This document shows positions 52,301 through 63,743 of a DNA stretch of 64,000 nucleotides, piece after piece. The DNA is taken from contig NC_088786.1 in NCBI RefSeq assembly GCF_949628265.1, forward strand, positions 24,945,681-25,009,680. Reading direction: 5' to 3'. The notes below the pieces were generated by a model. It searched no databases. It was not told where the DNA came from and saw nothing but the letters and a program-made list of their open reading frames with translations. The first letter of the stretch is position 1. Each line of letters starts with the position of its first letter. The stretch comes from Cloeon dipterum (Eukaryota > Arthropoda > Insecta > Ephemeroptera > Baetidae). The position numbers were made by a program, and so were the translations under genes.

Positions 52301-55300
52301 AAAGTTTATGTTTCGTCCATGATTAAAAAGATTTTGTGGTTATTGAAATTACTTGGCATTAAAGAAACAGTTACAATAAATTTCCAACTAAATAAAATCT
52401 CTTGATTTTACTGTCAATGTGTACGTCTTGTTGATTTCAGAGTGGCGTACGGCACCGAGTGCAGCATTGTAGTGGTGGACACTGAGCAGAGAGTATGTGT
52501 GCTCAACATGATGACCCCTGATCTGTATGGTTCGGCGGACCCATATCAGCGGGTGCCACGCTCACCAAAGCGGCTTAATGAAACCAGCAATGAGGACCGA
52601 TGTCGGTCGCCAACGTCGGACCAGGTAGGAGGCACCCGAAACCCCTCAAAATCCCTCACAGAGATGTGTCTGTTGGTGACGCACATGTGTCTGTGTGTCC
52701 TTGCAGAAATAGAAGCGAAATTAAGGGATAACCTCCTTTATTCCTCACATTTTAGTTCTTTTGGTTTTATTATTTTTTGTTGACCATTTTTGGGCGATCA
52801 GGCCAGTTTAGAGGAGGTAGACGCTAAGGAAGACCAGCAGCAAGAGAAGTCGCGTAGACACTCGGTTCCGTGGCGGAAGAAGAAGTTCAGTTTTCGAAAA
52901 ATGAGGCTGTCCAACGTTAAAGCTCCAAACAAAGAAATGCTCAATTTCGAGGAAGCCCCAAACGCACCAACACCAACGCCAGAGCAGCCTTCGCCTGCTG
53001 AGTCAGCATCCTTTGAAGAAGCGTTTGAAGCGGTGGAAGAGGTGCTGCTGCGCGAATCCCCGACAGAAGAAGTACTTGAAGCCGACTCTCCCTCGCCGGT
53101 AGCCCCACCCCGGACCAAACGCAAACAGCGGCCGCAAACCTTGTCGCTCGAAAACAACCAGCCTGAAATGCTTACAAGGAAAGTCTCCTCTCCAGCGCTG
53201 AACATGAAGGTGCGGGATTTGCGGCGGGTCGAGGAGGACGCTTCTAGCTGGGACGCCGTTGGCAGGGTGATGAAGAAACTGAGTAAGAGACGCTTGAACT
53301 GATCTGAGCAAAATCTAACTCTGGTGTTGGGCTTCTGCGGTGGCCTTTTCTCCGACTAACTGGCTTTTGGTTTCCATTTCTGTTTCACTTTTTTTGTTAT
53401 TTTTCTCACTTCGCACCATAATCAAACAGTCCATCTCGCGCCCGCGGACACTGCTGGCCTGCTGCCAAACTCACACAAAAGCAGGCGCAATTACGGCTTC
53501 TCTCTTGTGGCTTTTAGTCTGATGAAAGTTTTTTGACATGTCGACATTATTCATGTGCACATTTCTGCATCATAAGAGTCGTCTTTCGTCAATGTGATCT
53601 CCTTAATTGTCTGTGTTAGCAAGAAGTAGCTGAGCGAGCACTGTGCACCGCGCACAGTCGTCCAGAGAGCCAAACGGAAAAGAGAATTGCGCCTGGAACA
53701 TGCAATAGAAATTGAATATCGACACACATAACTCGTTATCACTCACTTTTGAGTTTGCATTGATCCCCCGAAAAATCAAATAAGTCACGGGTGGCTCGGC
53801 TTTTCTGAGCAGATGACGTTGCCGCAGAGATGAGGTTGGCGCGGCTGGCGGAGACCGCGGGCTCTCTATCGTCAGGTGCGCAAGAGTAATCGTGTGCTGT
53901 TCAAGGATCTGTCCGACGACTCTGACGACAACTGCCTGAAATACTTGTTCCGCGTTCACATATTCGGTAAAAACCCAGTAGCGTCAGCAGCAGGCAGGTT
54001 TCGCCACCGCCGCCGCGCGTAGACTGCAGCCGGCCGCTTGTTTTCTTATTTGAGTTGAAATTTGAGTTGCCTTTCGTTTGGTTTGCCACACGTGTACTTT
54101 ATCCCTTAATTTCCCGAGACGGACTAGCGCTTGAAACTGCATAACACACGTATACAATATCTCTCAAAATCCGTAACTGCGAGAATCCCACTCCCACCTC
54201 CACAATCAGGCCGACTAGAAGAGCACTAACCCGTTGCTTTCATGTGTGTCCTTGCGCCGCTTGCCACCACCAGGTGAATGGTGTGTGCGTGTCTCCCACC
54301 ACTGCCAAAGCGTCAGGCCAGGGTGCAGGCTCGCCCCGCAAGCCAGGGCCCGTGAAGCGGTCGCAGTCTCAAGGTACTAGACGACTCCAGAAATGTTTCA
54401 GTACTGCCTCGTACTCGTCGGAGGCGACAGTCGACGCCCCCTCCCCCATCAATTCCCCGACAAAAAGCGCCACCTCCCTAGGTACGCCGACCCACCTGAC
54501 GTTGTCGTCGGCATTCCTGCGGGCGCCGGAAGCCTCGTCGTCGTCGGCATCGCCGAGTCCGGCCACGTCACCGAGGGTGCCGCACCACGCCCTCACCAAC
54601 AGCCGGCAATATTGCAGTTTTGGTACAGACCTCCACCCGCTGTACACACCACTCTGCTCTTTTTCTGTCAAGTCTCTATATATATTTCTCTCATAGTTGG
54701 CTGTCTCTCGGTCAGAAATGCAATATCCGACCCTCCAGTTTTCTCTTTTTCTCTCTCTTCCTCCGCCACATTGCGTTTTAACAACTTTTTTATTTGATTG
54801 GATCGCGCGCAGTCAGTCCATCAGACTGCTCTCTCTATAGCTCACGTTACATTATTTTTTTCTTTTCTCTCTCTCTCTCTCTCGATCGAGTCGTCTCGCA
54901 TCCGTCATTGCATCTCTGATTTATTCACTCTCACACGTTTTGATGTTTTTGGTGGAGCCGAACTGGTTCACACTCACACACATCTTCGCCAGGCGCGAAG
55001 TAGAGACTTGGTCGGCGTGCTGTTTTCCTCTCGTGTTGGCGGCGCTCTGCTTTTGCTATGCAAGCAAGCAGTGCTTAGCTGCTGAATTATAGATGTGCGC
55101 TAAAAATCAATAATCTCTCTGGCACAAAGATGCTGTGTAAAGAAGTTTGCGACAAGTCTCTACTTTCAGCCTAGGCCCCCTCTAGATTTCATACTAATCA
55201 GTTCTTCATCACCAAAGGCACGTCAATCAGAAAAGCAACTTTCTCACTCACGTTTTAATGACTTGGCGCAACACAGAACGTGTCGCACACGCGCAAAAAC

Positions 55301-58300
55301 CGTTGACTTTTTTGCAACAAAAAACCTTTTCTTCTTCTTAACAACTGTCGCCGCCGTCGGCTCGAAAGCAACACTTTCTTACAAATTGTGCAAAAAGGGG
55401 GGACGTTGCATTTAACCGCCGCCGGGGTGAATATTTGAGTGAGAGTTGCACGTAACAACAGCACTCTGTGACGTCCTCTTTTGTGCCGTCCATTTCTTCG
55501 CCCACAGCACTTCAGATAAGAGTCTCGTTTATGATTTGCCATTGTTCATTTTGTAGGTCACATAATTTATTATTGTTTTTCGTAATTTTCCACACACAAA
55601 AGAACGCAAATGAGCTACAAAGAACACTCATACACACCCATACACGCAGAACAAAAAGTTAGCCCCGACGCGACCACACAAGGAAAACTATTTCAGAAAC
55701 ACATTGACACGACCCGCATTTGACAACACACAGAAACACATAGATTGCATTCGCCAGGTCCGGAGAAATTGTTGAAAATTGAACCGGCACCTCGGTGGAA
55801 ATCGGCCCTGACTCTCTTTAGCCATTGCTGCAGGAATGGTGTAAAATATCTCTCACCTGTAGATGAATATTGTAGTTGAGATATCAATGGTGAAGGTCTC
55901 TATCCAAAACTCTATATGATCTCCTCTTCCGTGCAATCGCCAGCTGCGCACGCGCGTCGACTCGTCTTCGGAGCCGGCGCAGAGAGAGTTGTCGACGCGC
56001 GAGCGCCCTTGGCGGTTGACCCTTTCGTTGGGACTGCGTGTGAAATGTGGCAAAGTCCCGTGCTAATCTGTTTTTCTACTTCTCTCTTTCTCCTCTCGCT
56101 CTGTAACTCTTGGCCACAAATTTTACCTTTTCGCTGATCGTCGGCACCACCTGGCAAAAATAAACAGACCACGTTGGGACAGCATGCAATGCGACCGCCC
56201 TGGCATGACGGACTGCTCCAGCCTGCCGCCCTGCTCTCCTTTTCTCTTTCTCTTTTTCCCCAATCTCGACTGGTTCTCTCTTTTGCTCTTTCTCTTTGCT
56301 CTCTGCATTGTATATCTGACCCATTCCCTATTCTCACTCAAACAGGCGCCACGCCGCAACCCTTTGTCAATGTCGGCGTGCTCAGCCGACCCACCACACC
56401 ACCACCCGCTCGCCCTTGTAATTTCCACGTGTGCTGCTGTGCACCCGCTCGCTGATTTCTGTTACACTGATGATTTTCTGCCGCTCTGTTACTGTGTTCA
56501 TTTATACATCCCTTCCGTGTGTGCATATATATGGAGTGTGTAAATTCTCCCCTCTCCGTCCCGACTGCACCCGACATTACCACAAACAGATATAAATACA
56601 AATCACCCACCGCGCATTCGAACCAGATTTCAGTCTCCCATCTCGCCATGCGCCGCTCATTCTGATTAATTTGTGACCTCTCTCTCTCTCTCTCTCTCTC
56701 TATCTATTTCTCTCTCTTACTCCAGTGTGCCGCTTACTTAGTATTTTTCTCTTCCTCTCGTGTCCATCCCCGTTTGCTACTTTTGTGCCAGTTGCGTTTT
56801 CTCTCGCTCCATGTTTGTTTGCGCGCTCCGGCTTGCATGGCTTTCGAGTTAGCTAAGAGCTGAAATTCGAAAAGTTATAGCCGCAGTGCTGTTACTGACT
56901 GCACTGCAATAATGAGCAAACAACATTACACCCACACACAGTTTCTCGTCCTAGGCAATGGTTGCATAAGGCCGACAGTCTCTGCTTGCAAACCGCACAT
57001 CGATTCTGACGCTCTGTGTTCTTAAATTATATTCTCAACTACTCTATTACACGTACTCGACTTAATTACTAATATATATATACTGCACTGTTTGTGACGT
57101 TTGTTCATTAACCTTTTATCTCTGTGTATGTAGCTTTGGAACTTGTTTTTATGCATTTCTTGTTTTTATCGTTTCATTCTCGTTCAGCTCGGATTTGTTT
57201 CTGCAGTACTACTCTCTTACTTGCCAAGCATTGTTTTTATGCTTGTTGTCGGACTACATATTTATTAAGACTTAACACGCGAATAAATAAAATACTTGGC
57301 CACATTTCAACCTGTTGGTTCGCGCGTTTTTTGCCATATATTATGTACACGTAACGTGATTTCTTGAGGGTGTCGGCGCTAATGCCAATAACATGTGATA
57401 AACAATAACATTCGTTGTAACCCGCCCTGCCAGCTAAATGCATATTATCACGGACTCCGTGATAAAAATAAGAGCTGTCAAATGCATATATAAACTGTAT
57501 GAGTCGCTATTTCCACATTTAAAAGCTGACCAATAAACATTCCCTGTTAAAGCTCACTCTAAATAATTTCAGTGTTTTCGATATTCGTTCGTATTTCATG
57601 TAGTTGATGCCGTGAACAAAATCCGAGCTATGCCTAGAGCCTCAGGCTCGTTGGTTGTGTCTAGTGCAAAGCGTCTAACTCTCGGCTCCTTTCTCTAGAT
57701 AAACTGGACTCGTCGTTCTCGCGCTCCCGCAGCTCGTCCATGTCCAGCCTGGAGAACATCAGCAACGAGTCGGTGCAATGTCTCGCCTTTGTCGATTCGT
57801 ACACGAGGAAATCAGGTGAGACCTTGGACACCAGCATATTATACGCCCTCGATCCTTGATTTTGTATTTTCATTGTATCGCAGATTCTTCTCCCTGTCCG
57901 ACCCTTTGGGTAGGCACCAGTCTGGGATCGGTACTGACGGTAATGATCACGCAGCCGGTGTCGGTGGAGGCTCGTCTGACCACGCCTGTGGTGCTGCAGC
58001 CGTGCGGTGAGTCGACTTCTTTTTCATGAAAATTTATCGCCACCGTCATAAAATTCAATTTCCGCCCTTGGAGTATAGATTTAGGGTGCCGAATTCGTCC
58101 CGCGACGCTAATTCAACGTTCGCATTTTTAACAGGTACCATTTTCCGGTTGAAGGGCACTATCTTGACCATGTCCTTCTTGGACTGCAACGGCGCCCTAA
58201 TTCCGTACTCGTACGAGACGTGGAAGGACGAGAAGCAGGAGGCCAGCAAGGAACGCAGCAGTACGCTTGTTTCCCTCTTGTGTCCCGGTGTTGCCCTTTT

Positions 58301-61300
58301 CCTTGTTGGCGCACCGGGTCCTATCGTGTGCTCCTCTCTATCTCTCTTTCTCTCTTTGCCTATTCGCCCCAGTAGCTAACAGCATGCCACCCCGAGTCTC
58401 TTTTTCACTCCAGAGTTCTGGTTTGCTGCCCAACCGCCTCTCTTCTCTTGTACAATCTTGAGTAAATAAGTAAGCGAGTCGTAACGCTGCTGCTGCCGCT
58501 ATTCAGTGATTCATTTTGATCAATCCAGTCGCTAAACGTATGTAGACATCACTCTGTTCATGGCGAAATATATACTTGGAAGACAAAAATAAATAGACTT
58601 TGCCACGATCTAGAAAAGTGGGCTTAAGTCTGGACTCTGTTTTACTGCGGGCGCTCTTTGGCAAAGACTGTAAACCTCCTATTCTGCCCACTTCTGTCGT
58701 TTGCAACCTGTCATTATTTTACCACTGCAATGCTCTTTCTAGGGTGGAAAGTGCTGCAAAACTACATAGGTAAACACACATTCACATCTTTACTTATTCG
58801 TCATAATATGTCATTCTGTGAACAACAAAACTTTTGTATAGTGGCAAAATCCGACCTGATTTGGCCCTAAGGACACTCGCACCTCACACAATCTCTCTAT
58901 CTCTCTCTTTCACCCTGTTAGACTAACTACTTTTACTCCCAGTCATTCACTTGCTCAGAGGATTGTGGTCGATGTCGTGACACCCCTTCTCATTGTCGTT
59001 TTGCTATCCATCCCCCGACGACGATCATTTTTGAGTTCGAATGTCCATTTGGCAAGTGAACGCCTCTTTGCTTCACGCTTGCGAAACTTTGGCTTGACAA
59101 AATCTGGTTGTCGACCATTCTCCTTTGTATATTGAACTTATATCTCGAGTTTGATTTCGCCACTAAAATGAATTCACTCTGATCTCTCTGCCGCCCCTCA
59201 TTAGAGACCTGTTCTGTAGAAGCCAGACCGAGCATTTCGCCCACTACAACGGCCTCCACGTCGGCCGCCGAGCAATTTGGGGACAGACAGTTCGCGGTGC
59301 TGGTTTCCGAAAAGCATGCGCGCGTCGTGGCCCTGCCTTCGCAGAACTGTGTCTACCGCCAACAGCTGGCCGAGACCAACTTCGTCGTCAAGTCCGAAAT
59401 AATCTCCCTCAGAGGTAAGAAATACAAAGTTTTCCTCTTCCTAGGTTTATTGTAAAGCCTGCGCAAATAAATATTTAAGTGGTGTTTGAAAAGATATTGT
59501 AAAAGTTTTTCTCTCCTGAAATATAACGTTAAAATAGGATTTTACTTAAAATGGAAGGTATGAAGCCGTTGGCTCGCATTGTTGAGTGCATGCTCTGTGT
59601 GCACTTGCAATGTCAATATATGTGAGAGTCTGAGCGATGTCTGGGGGCTTCAGTGCGTGCTGATTGCGCCTGCGTTTGACTATCTTTACTTGAAATAACC
59701 AGTACATTCGGATGCAAATGTAAAGCATGCTTAACAAAAGTGCAGATTTTAAATCAAATTGTCTCGCTTGGCAAGCAGTCGCGGATTCGACGCTATGCAA
59801 CCCGCTTGTTTTTTCGGTCGCACCGGTTGCAAATCTTATTTTAGATTTTAGATATTGCGTATCAGCAGGGAAACTTTACCCCATACATCCCCACATCAAA
59901 AAAGAAAACGAAATAACACAAAACATCATTATTTGGAAACAAAGGAAAAATCAGTCTGTCGGTTCAGTATTCGGGGAAAAATATTTGGCTGTCTTTTTTA
60001 TGAATGCACCAGAGTTGTCGTTCATACACAGATTCGGTTACAGATAGTTACACAGACGGTTGCTCATGGCTTGAGGCAAAATCGAAGCTTTAATCAATAT
60101 TTGATCATTTTTTTCTGGGGTCATGCTCCTGAATTTCTCAAAAAGATTTAAAACGCTATTAAACTTTCTGAAAGATTTGCGAGACTTGCCCTTCTCAGAG
60201 TTCCCAGGAAAGAAATATGTCAAACATAATTCCTTGATTTTAAACTCTAGCACGTCGTGATCACGATTGGATATTAAAAATGTTATAATTTAATTGACTG
60301 GATGGTTTACAATTGAGAGTAATTTGTATATTCTTTAGTTTTGACAGTAATTTTTGCTTCCTTGTGATTCCAGACAGCATATGCCTAGTGTGCTATTTGA
60401 GCAGCGGCCAGCTCTCAGCCTACACGCTGCCCAGCCTTCGGCCACTCATTTACATGGACTTTTTGCCATTGGCTGACCTGAGGTGAGTATATCCGTATTA
60501 GACAGGCATGTTGCATGGCGTTGGGCCAGGCAGCGCCTGGGCAGACAGCAACACTCACTACTGGCTTGGAAGTAGTCGTGGCGTCCTTTACATAGTGTCT
60601 TACCACAACTAATTTTCCAAATTTCTCTCACACCACTTTTAATTGCTAACAATCTAGACAGAATACTGAATTCTGAACCTTTTCTATGGCAGTTTCTTCA
60701 ACAATCCACACAGGACATGGTTTCGCTACACATTTCCAGCCAGGGTCTGACTGGGTCTTGTTTTTGCATACAATCAAGCAGCAATTTTCTCTGACTTCAA
60801 CTGCAAACAACCTCCAACTTTTCTCTTTCGGTTTGAGTTATTGTCAGTTACTTGGTGGGATAAAGAATTGATCTCACGGCTCGTGTCATTGGAACACTTA
60901 TGCATTATTCGCCCGATTTCACTCTATTCAGTTTTTGAGAGCAACCACAGTTTTCTATCCATTTGTAAGCGCCTGCGATCTTGAATTTGTTGCTCTTAAC
61001 ACACGTTCTCTCGATACGAGTGAGTACTTTGAGCAATTAAGCGTGTGCATGGAGCATGATCTCTTTTCTTCGTGAACAGTCCTTGACAAAAATAGGCTAC
61101 ACCATAAATAGCAGTTTCTGTGATAAAACATTAGCACACGGTCAAAACTCCTGAATTCCCGTTACATATGGGTTGGACAATTGAGTTGCACATGACTTTT
61201 CTTTTGGAAACAGCGCTCTGATTGAATTTGGCTCTGTATCGCTTCGTTTGTAACAAACTGAGGGTTGTTTTGTGAGCAGACAGTTTTCTTATTTCTATTG

Positions 61301-63743
61301 CAGTACATTTGGCGATTGCGGCTCTGTTTTTTTTAACTTCCTTGTTTTTTGATAGATACACTCTTTTGCTTTGATTTTGGTATCTCTTTCGATCGAATGA
61401 TTATTTTCAATTAGACATCCAAAGTGTGAAAACATGAAGATACACCACGTGTTCTTTCTCTCTTCTGCTTGCACAGTTTTCAGACATCCAAACAAGGCAT
61501 ACAAGGCATAGTAGACCCAATGTTGTCCATTTGGGGCCAACAGATGTTTGTAAACGAAGACACAGATCAGTAAGTTGACACCTGAAACCACCAACTACCT
61601 TTTGTTTCGTTCAGTCAATAAATGGTCGCAACCACTTTGGGAATAACTTCGTCGCGCTTTGGTGCAATAAATCGAAGACGCCCACTCTTGACACATTCAA
61701 AACATATTACTTTTAGAACAGACAAATACGCAGTCCCACATCGACTGCCCGGTAGTTTCCAAACTGGTTGTCCTTTCAGTGACCATTTTTTTCTTCTACA
61801 TAATTCATTTTCCAAAATTACATTTACATATCAATTGACACAGATATATAGCAAAAATGACATGTCTATATGTGTTTCCCGATGTACCAATCTCAGTGTG
61901 GGACTTGCCCCGATATCCGTTTCAGAGTCTTTTCCATTTCAAAACCTCAAACTTTGGATAGAATTTTGTGTCTCTAGGTGTTTTGCGATCTGATAAACCC
62001 GATGATATGAGTGGAATAGTGCGCCATAATATGCGATTTTAATGTTCCACAACCATAAGAGATATTGGTGTTTGACATGCACTGCCCCTTTCCTTGTAAA
62101 TGAGCCGCCCCCGCCCTGGAGAAGTCCCGAGTGCACAACCTCCACCACCGTGACTGCATTAATGCATGCTGCAATTGACTTTAATCGTGTGTACTCTCTT
62201 GGTGTCGGGACTCACTCGCTGTTCTGCACCGGTGGTTGATTGAATTGCTGGCATACTGATTTTAATCACTAATTTGTCTCCTGCTAAATAAACTTAACGG
62301 ATCGGAACCACGCGACCTGCTGGCAAACGGCATTGCCCACTAACATGTACATACATGCGAACTTGCTGAGGAGCTGACATCTTTCAAACACAAAAATTCA
62401 AACTGCCGTTTTTCCCCTTCCCGAGAAAATTAGTCGATTCCTCGTGCTCAATGGTGAATTTCACTCCCTTTTCATGTCCATCAACAAGCATCGATAGAAA
62501 GAACTCTTTTTTACCTTACGCCCTATAAATAAAAATCTTTTACTGCAACGCGAATGTGTTAACAACGCAAATACGTACTGTGTATGTCGCATTTTGTAAG
62601 GCAGAGAAACGCAATCAGTTTTGGCGATCTGGCATTTTTCATCAATGTTTCAGACATTTTTGGTGTATCCTTAAATTAAAAAAGCTAAATACCTTTTAAC
62701 CTTGATTAAACTCGCAAGCTGCAATCCTCGCAATCGTCACACTAATGCCCCTTTTTCAATATTCTAGGATAGCGCGCACCTTCTGCTTCAGCAACCGAGG
62801 ACATGGCCTTTACCTGTGTTCACCCACAGAAATGCAGAAGTTCACAGTCTCTGCAGAATTCTGGTGAGCCACTTTCAAACTTGAACGTTTTGCAGCCCTC
62901 TCTAATTAAAAAAAAATAACACTAATTGCAGTCAAAGTCTGAACGAGATGGTTGGTGAAATGTTTCTCACCCGTGAAATGCCTGAGCCCCCAAAGGAGAG
63001 CTTCTTCCGAGGCCTCTTTGGGGGTGGTTCGCGGCCCCTAGATCGCGAGGAACTCTGTAAGTAGTCTCGATTTCTGTTCTTCTGTGTCAAATTTTTCATC
63101 CATTTTATTCAACTCAACTGAAATAGGAATGCAATTTAAATTCCAGATTTCAGCAATAAAAAATTAAAAGGAATGTTTTAATCATTGTCAGTTGTAATAC
63201 TTAAATGGTTGTTGCGCATTAAATTAAATTATACAAATTTTTTTGTAAAAGCTATTGAAGGCAGAAGCATAGGAGGGTACCAACAATTTTTCAGGTGAAA
63301 GTAATGATTAAAAGCGAGCCGTTTCATTTTTTGGCAATTATTCTTTAGCGAAACGGAAAAATAAACATCTCGCTATGCACTGAGAAAGCTGTATTAAATT
63401 TTAACGAAAATTATATAAATACTTAGATTTGCAAAATTTTGTACTTTGCACGTGCGCTACAATTTTTTTCACGTGCTCCATTTCAGTTGGTGAGTCAAGC
63501 GGGAAGGCGTCTCGCAGCGTGGCCAAGCACATTCCAGGCCCGACCCTGGAAGGGATGAACCAAAGGGCGACGTCAGCCTCGTCGGAAGTGTCGAGAGCTC
63601 ACCAGATGATGGTGGAGCGCGGCGAGAAGCTGGGCGTGCTGGAGGAGCGGGCCGAGCGGATGCGCAATGAGGCCGAGTCGTTCTCAACATCGGCGCACCA
63701 GCTAATGCTCAAGTACAAGGACAAGAAGTGGTACCAGCTGTGA
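36894..63743 (+). CDS. tomosyn: Tomosyn (syntaxin-binding protein 5), SNARE decoy
   Basis: Soluble protein with two WD40 beta-propellers and a C-terminal R-SNARE-like helix that pairs with syntaxin and SNAP-25 and so limits synaptic vesicle priming. Main-isoform exons: 36894-37013, 47728-47825, 48339-48521, 49957-50091, 50308-50582, 50679-50757, 50819-50973, 51029-51320, 51376-51628, 51686-51799, 51850-51992, 52441-52624, 52802-53282, 57699-57815, 57884-58006, 58135-58260, 59220-59414, 60374-60482, 62768-62863, 62932-63056, 63487-63743. They sum to 1220 codons in one frame. Landmarks: MKKFTFKGVLDGF, FRHGFPFQPTAVAFDP, SVAWHHEGKQFVCSHSDG, ENPYPMDIHESPVTCC, SSFSRSRSSSMSS linker, GESSGKASRSVAKHIPGP and the SNARE end MLKYKDKKWYQL. 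The first exon appears to end before GC rather than GT. The 10.7-kb first intron probably holds regulatory elements. Confidence 0.97.
39178..39357. repeat. MITE-like element with 43-bp terminal inverted repeats
   Basis: The left arm at 39178-39220 and right arm at 39315-39357 are inverted copies matching at about 40 of 43 positions (shared core CTTCATCCTCGTTGCTTTAC). The arms flank a 94-bp unique centre. It carries no coding sequence. A target duplication is not clear, so a DNA-transposon derivative is likely but unproven. Confidence 0.75.
41372..41388. repeat. Short CAG trinucleotide run
   Basis: About six GCA/CAG units in tomosyn intron 1, non-coding as far as I can tell. Confidence 0.85.
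47398..47435. repeat. 38-bp interrupted palindrome, copy 3
   Basis: ATGCAACC, 22 bases, then GGTTGCCG, in tomosyn intron 1 about 290 bp before exon 2. The inner segment (GCCAAAGACAGGCCGG) resembles that of copy 1 (ACCAAAGTGTGGCCGG). Confidence 0.65.
48522..49956 (+). other. Third intron of tomosyn (1.4 kb)
   Basis: GC/CpG-rich in patches. Several chance open frames are present but none has homology or a coding-like composition. No other feature seen. Confidence 0.55.
53876..53966 (+). CDS. Candidate alternative linker exon of tomosyn (91 bases)
   Basis: GTCAG is followed by an open stretch ending at TATTCG before GTAAAA. It reads SNRVLFKDLSDDSDDNCLKY, a coding-looking acidic/hydrophobic segment. 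Entry phase 0 and exit phase 1 equal those of the main linker exon at 52802-53282. An alternative acceptor at 53834 gives a 132-base phase 1 to 1 form instead. Not supported by homology I can recall. Confidence 0.45.
54274..54622 (+). CDS. Candidate alternative linker exon of tomosyn, two donor choices
   Basis: An acceptor CACCAG precedes an open frame VNGVCVSPTTAKASG, rich in Ser, Pro and Thr. Two GT donors in the same phase, after 54373 (100-base form) and after 54622 (349-base form), both give phase 0 entry and phase 1 exit. Either can replace exon 52802-53282 and keep frame with 57699. The Ser-rich content suits the phosphorylated tomosyn linker. Drosophila tomosyn is known to use mutually exclusive exon 13 forms; equivalence here is inferred. 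Confidence 0.55.
54867..54883. repeat. (CT)n tract
   Basis: Pure CT run in the pyrimidine-rich intron downstream of the alternative linker exon of tomosyn. Confidence 0.85.
56346..56417 (+). CDS. Candidate 72-base cassette exon of tomosyn
   Basis: A long polypyrimidine tract and AAACAG precede an open segment reading ATPQPFVNVGVLSRPTTPPP, followed by GTAATT. It enters and leaves in phase 1, so it can be inserted before exon 57699 or skipped without changing frame, adding 24 residues to the linker. Pro/Thr-rich content fits the linker. No homology confirmed. Confidence 0.45.
56679..56702. repeat. (CT)n tract
   Basis: CT run of about 12 units in the same tomosyn intron, continuing into impure CT-rich sequence. 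Confidence 0.88.
58743..58769 (+). CDS. Candidate 27-base microexon of tomosyn
   Basis: CTCTTTCTAG is followed by 27 bases and GTAAAC. It is phase 1 to phase 1, and would add WKVLQNYI plus one boundary residue between SKERS and ARPSISP in the second propeller's tail loop. Splice-like borders and frame fit are the only evidence. Confidence 0.3.
   Translation, partial: GGKCCKTT
59795..59832. repeat. 38-bp interrupted palindrome, copy 4
   Basis: ATGCAACC, 22 bases, then GGTTGCAA, in the tomosyn intron between exons 59220-59414 and 60374-60482. Same overall length as the other three copies. Confidence 0.65.
60062..60180 (-). mobile_element. Degraded LINE reverse-transcriptase fragment
   Basis: The minus strand reads NLFEKFRSMTPEKNDQILI. 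This parallels KNVEKFRNVTPEKIRIKLV in the post-catalytic region of the LINE at 435-1877. Only this short piece is recognisable. Identity is low, so it is an old fragment of a related but not recent element, lying antisense in a tomosyn intron. Confidence 0.55.
60483..62767 (+). other. 2.3-kb intron of tomosyn
   Basis: AT-rich to neutral sequence between exons 60374-60482 and 62768-62863. I examined it for further exons and saw no segment with both splice-like borders and coding character. No repeat recognised. Confidence 0.5.

Larger units (their letters stand above)
54623..57698 (+). other. Pyrimidine-rich intron region before tomosyn exon 57699
   Basis: 3 kb with several CT-rich stretches on the sense strand (54660-54900, 56230-56340, 56675-56780). 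It contains one candidate 72-base cassette exon (56346-56417). No transposon or RNA gene was recognised. Confidence 0.55.
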
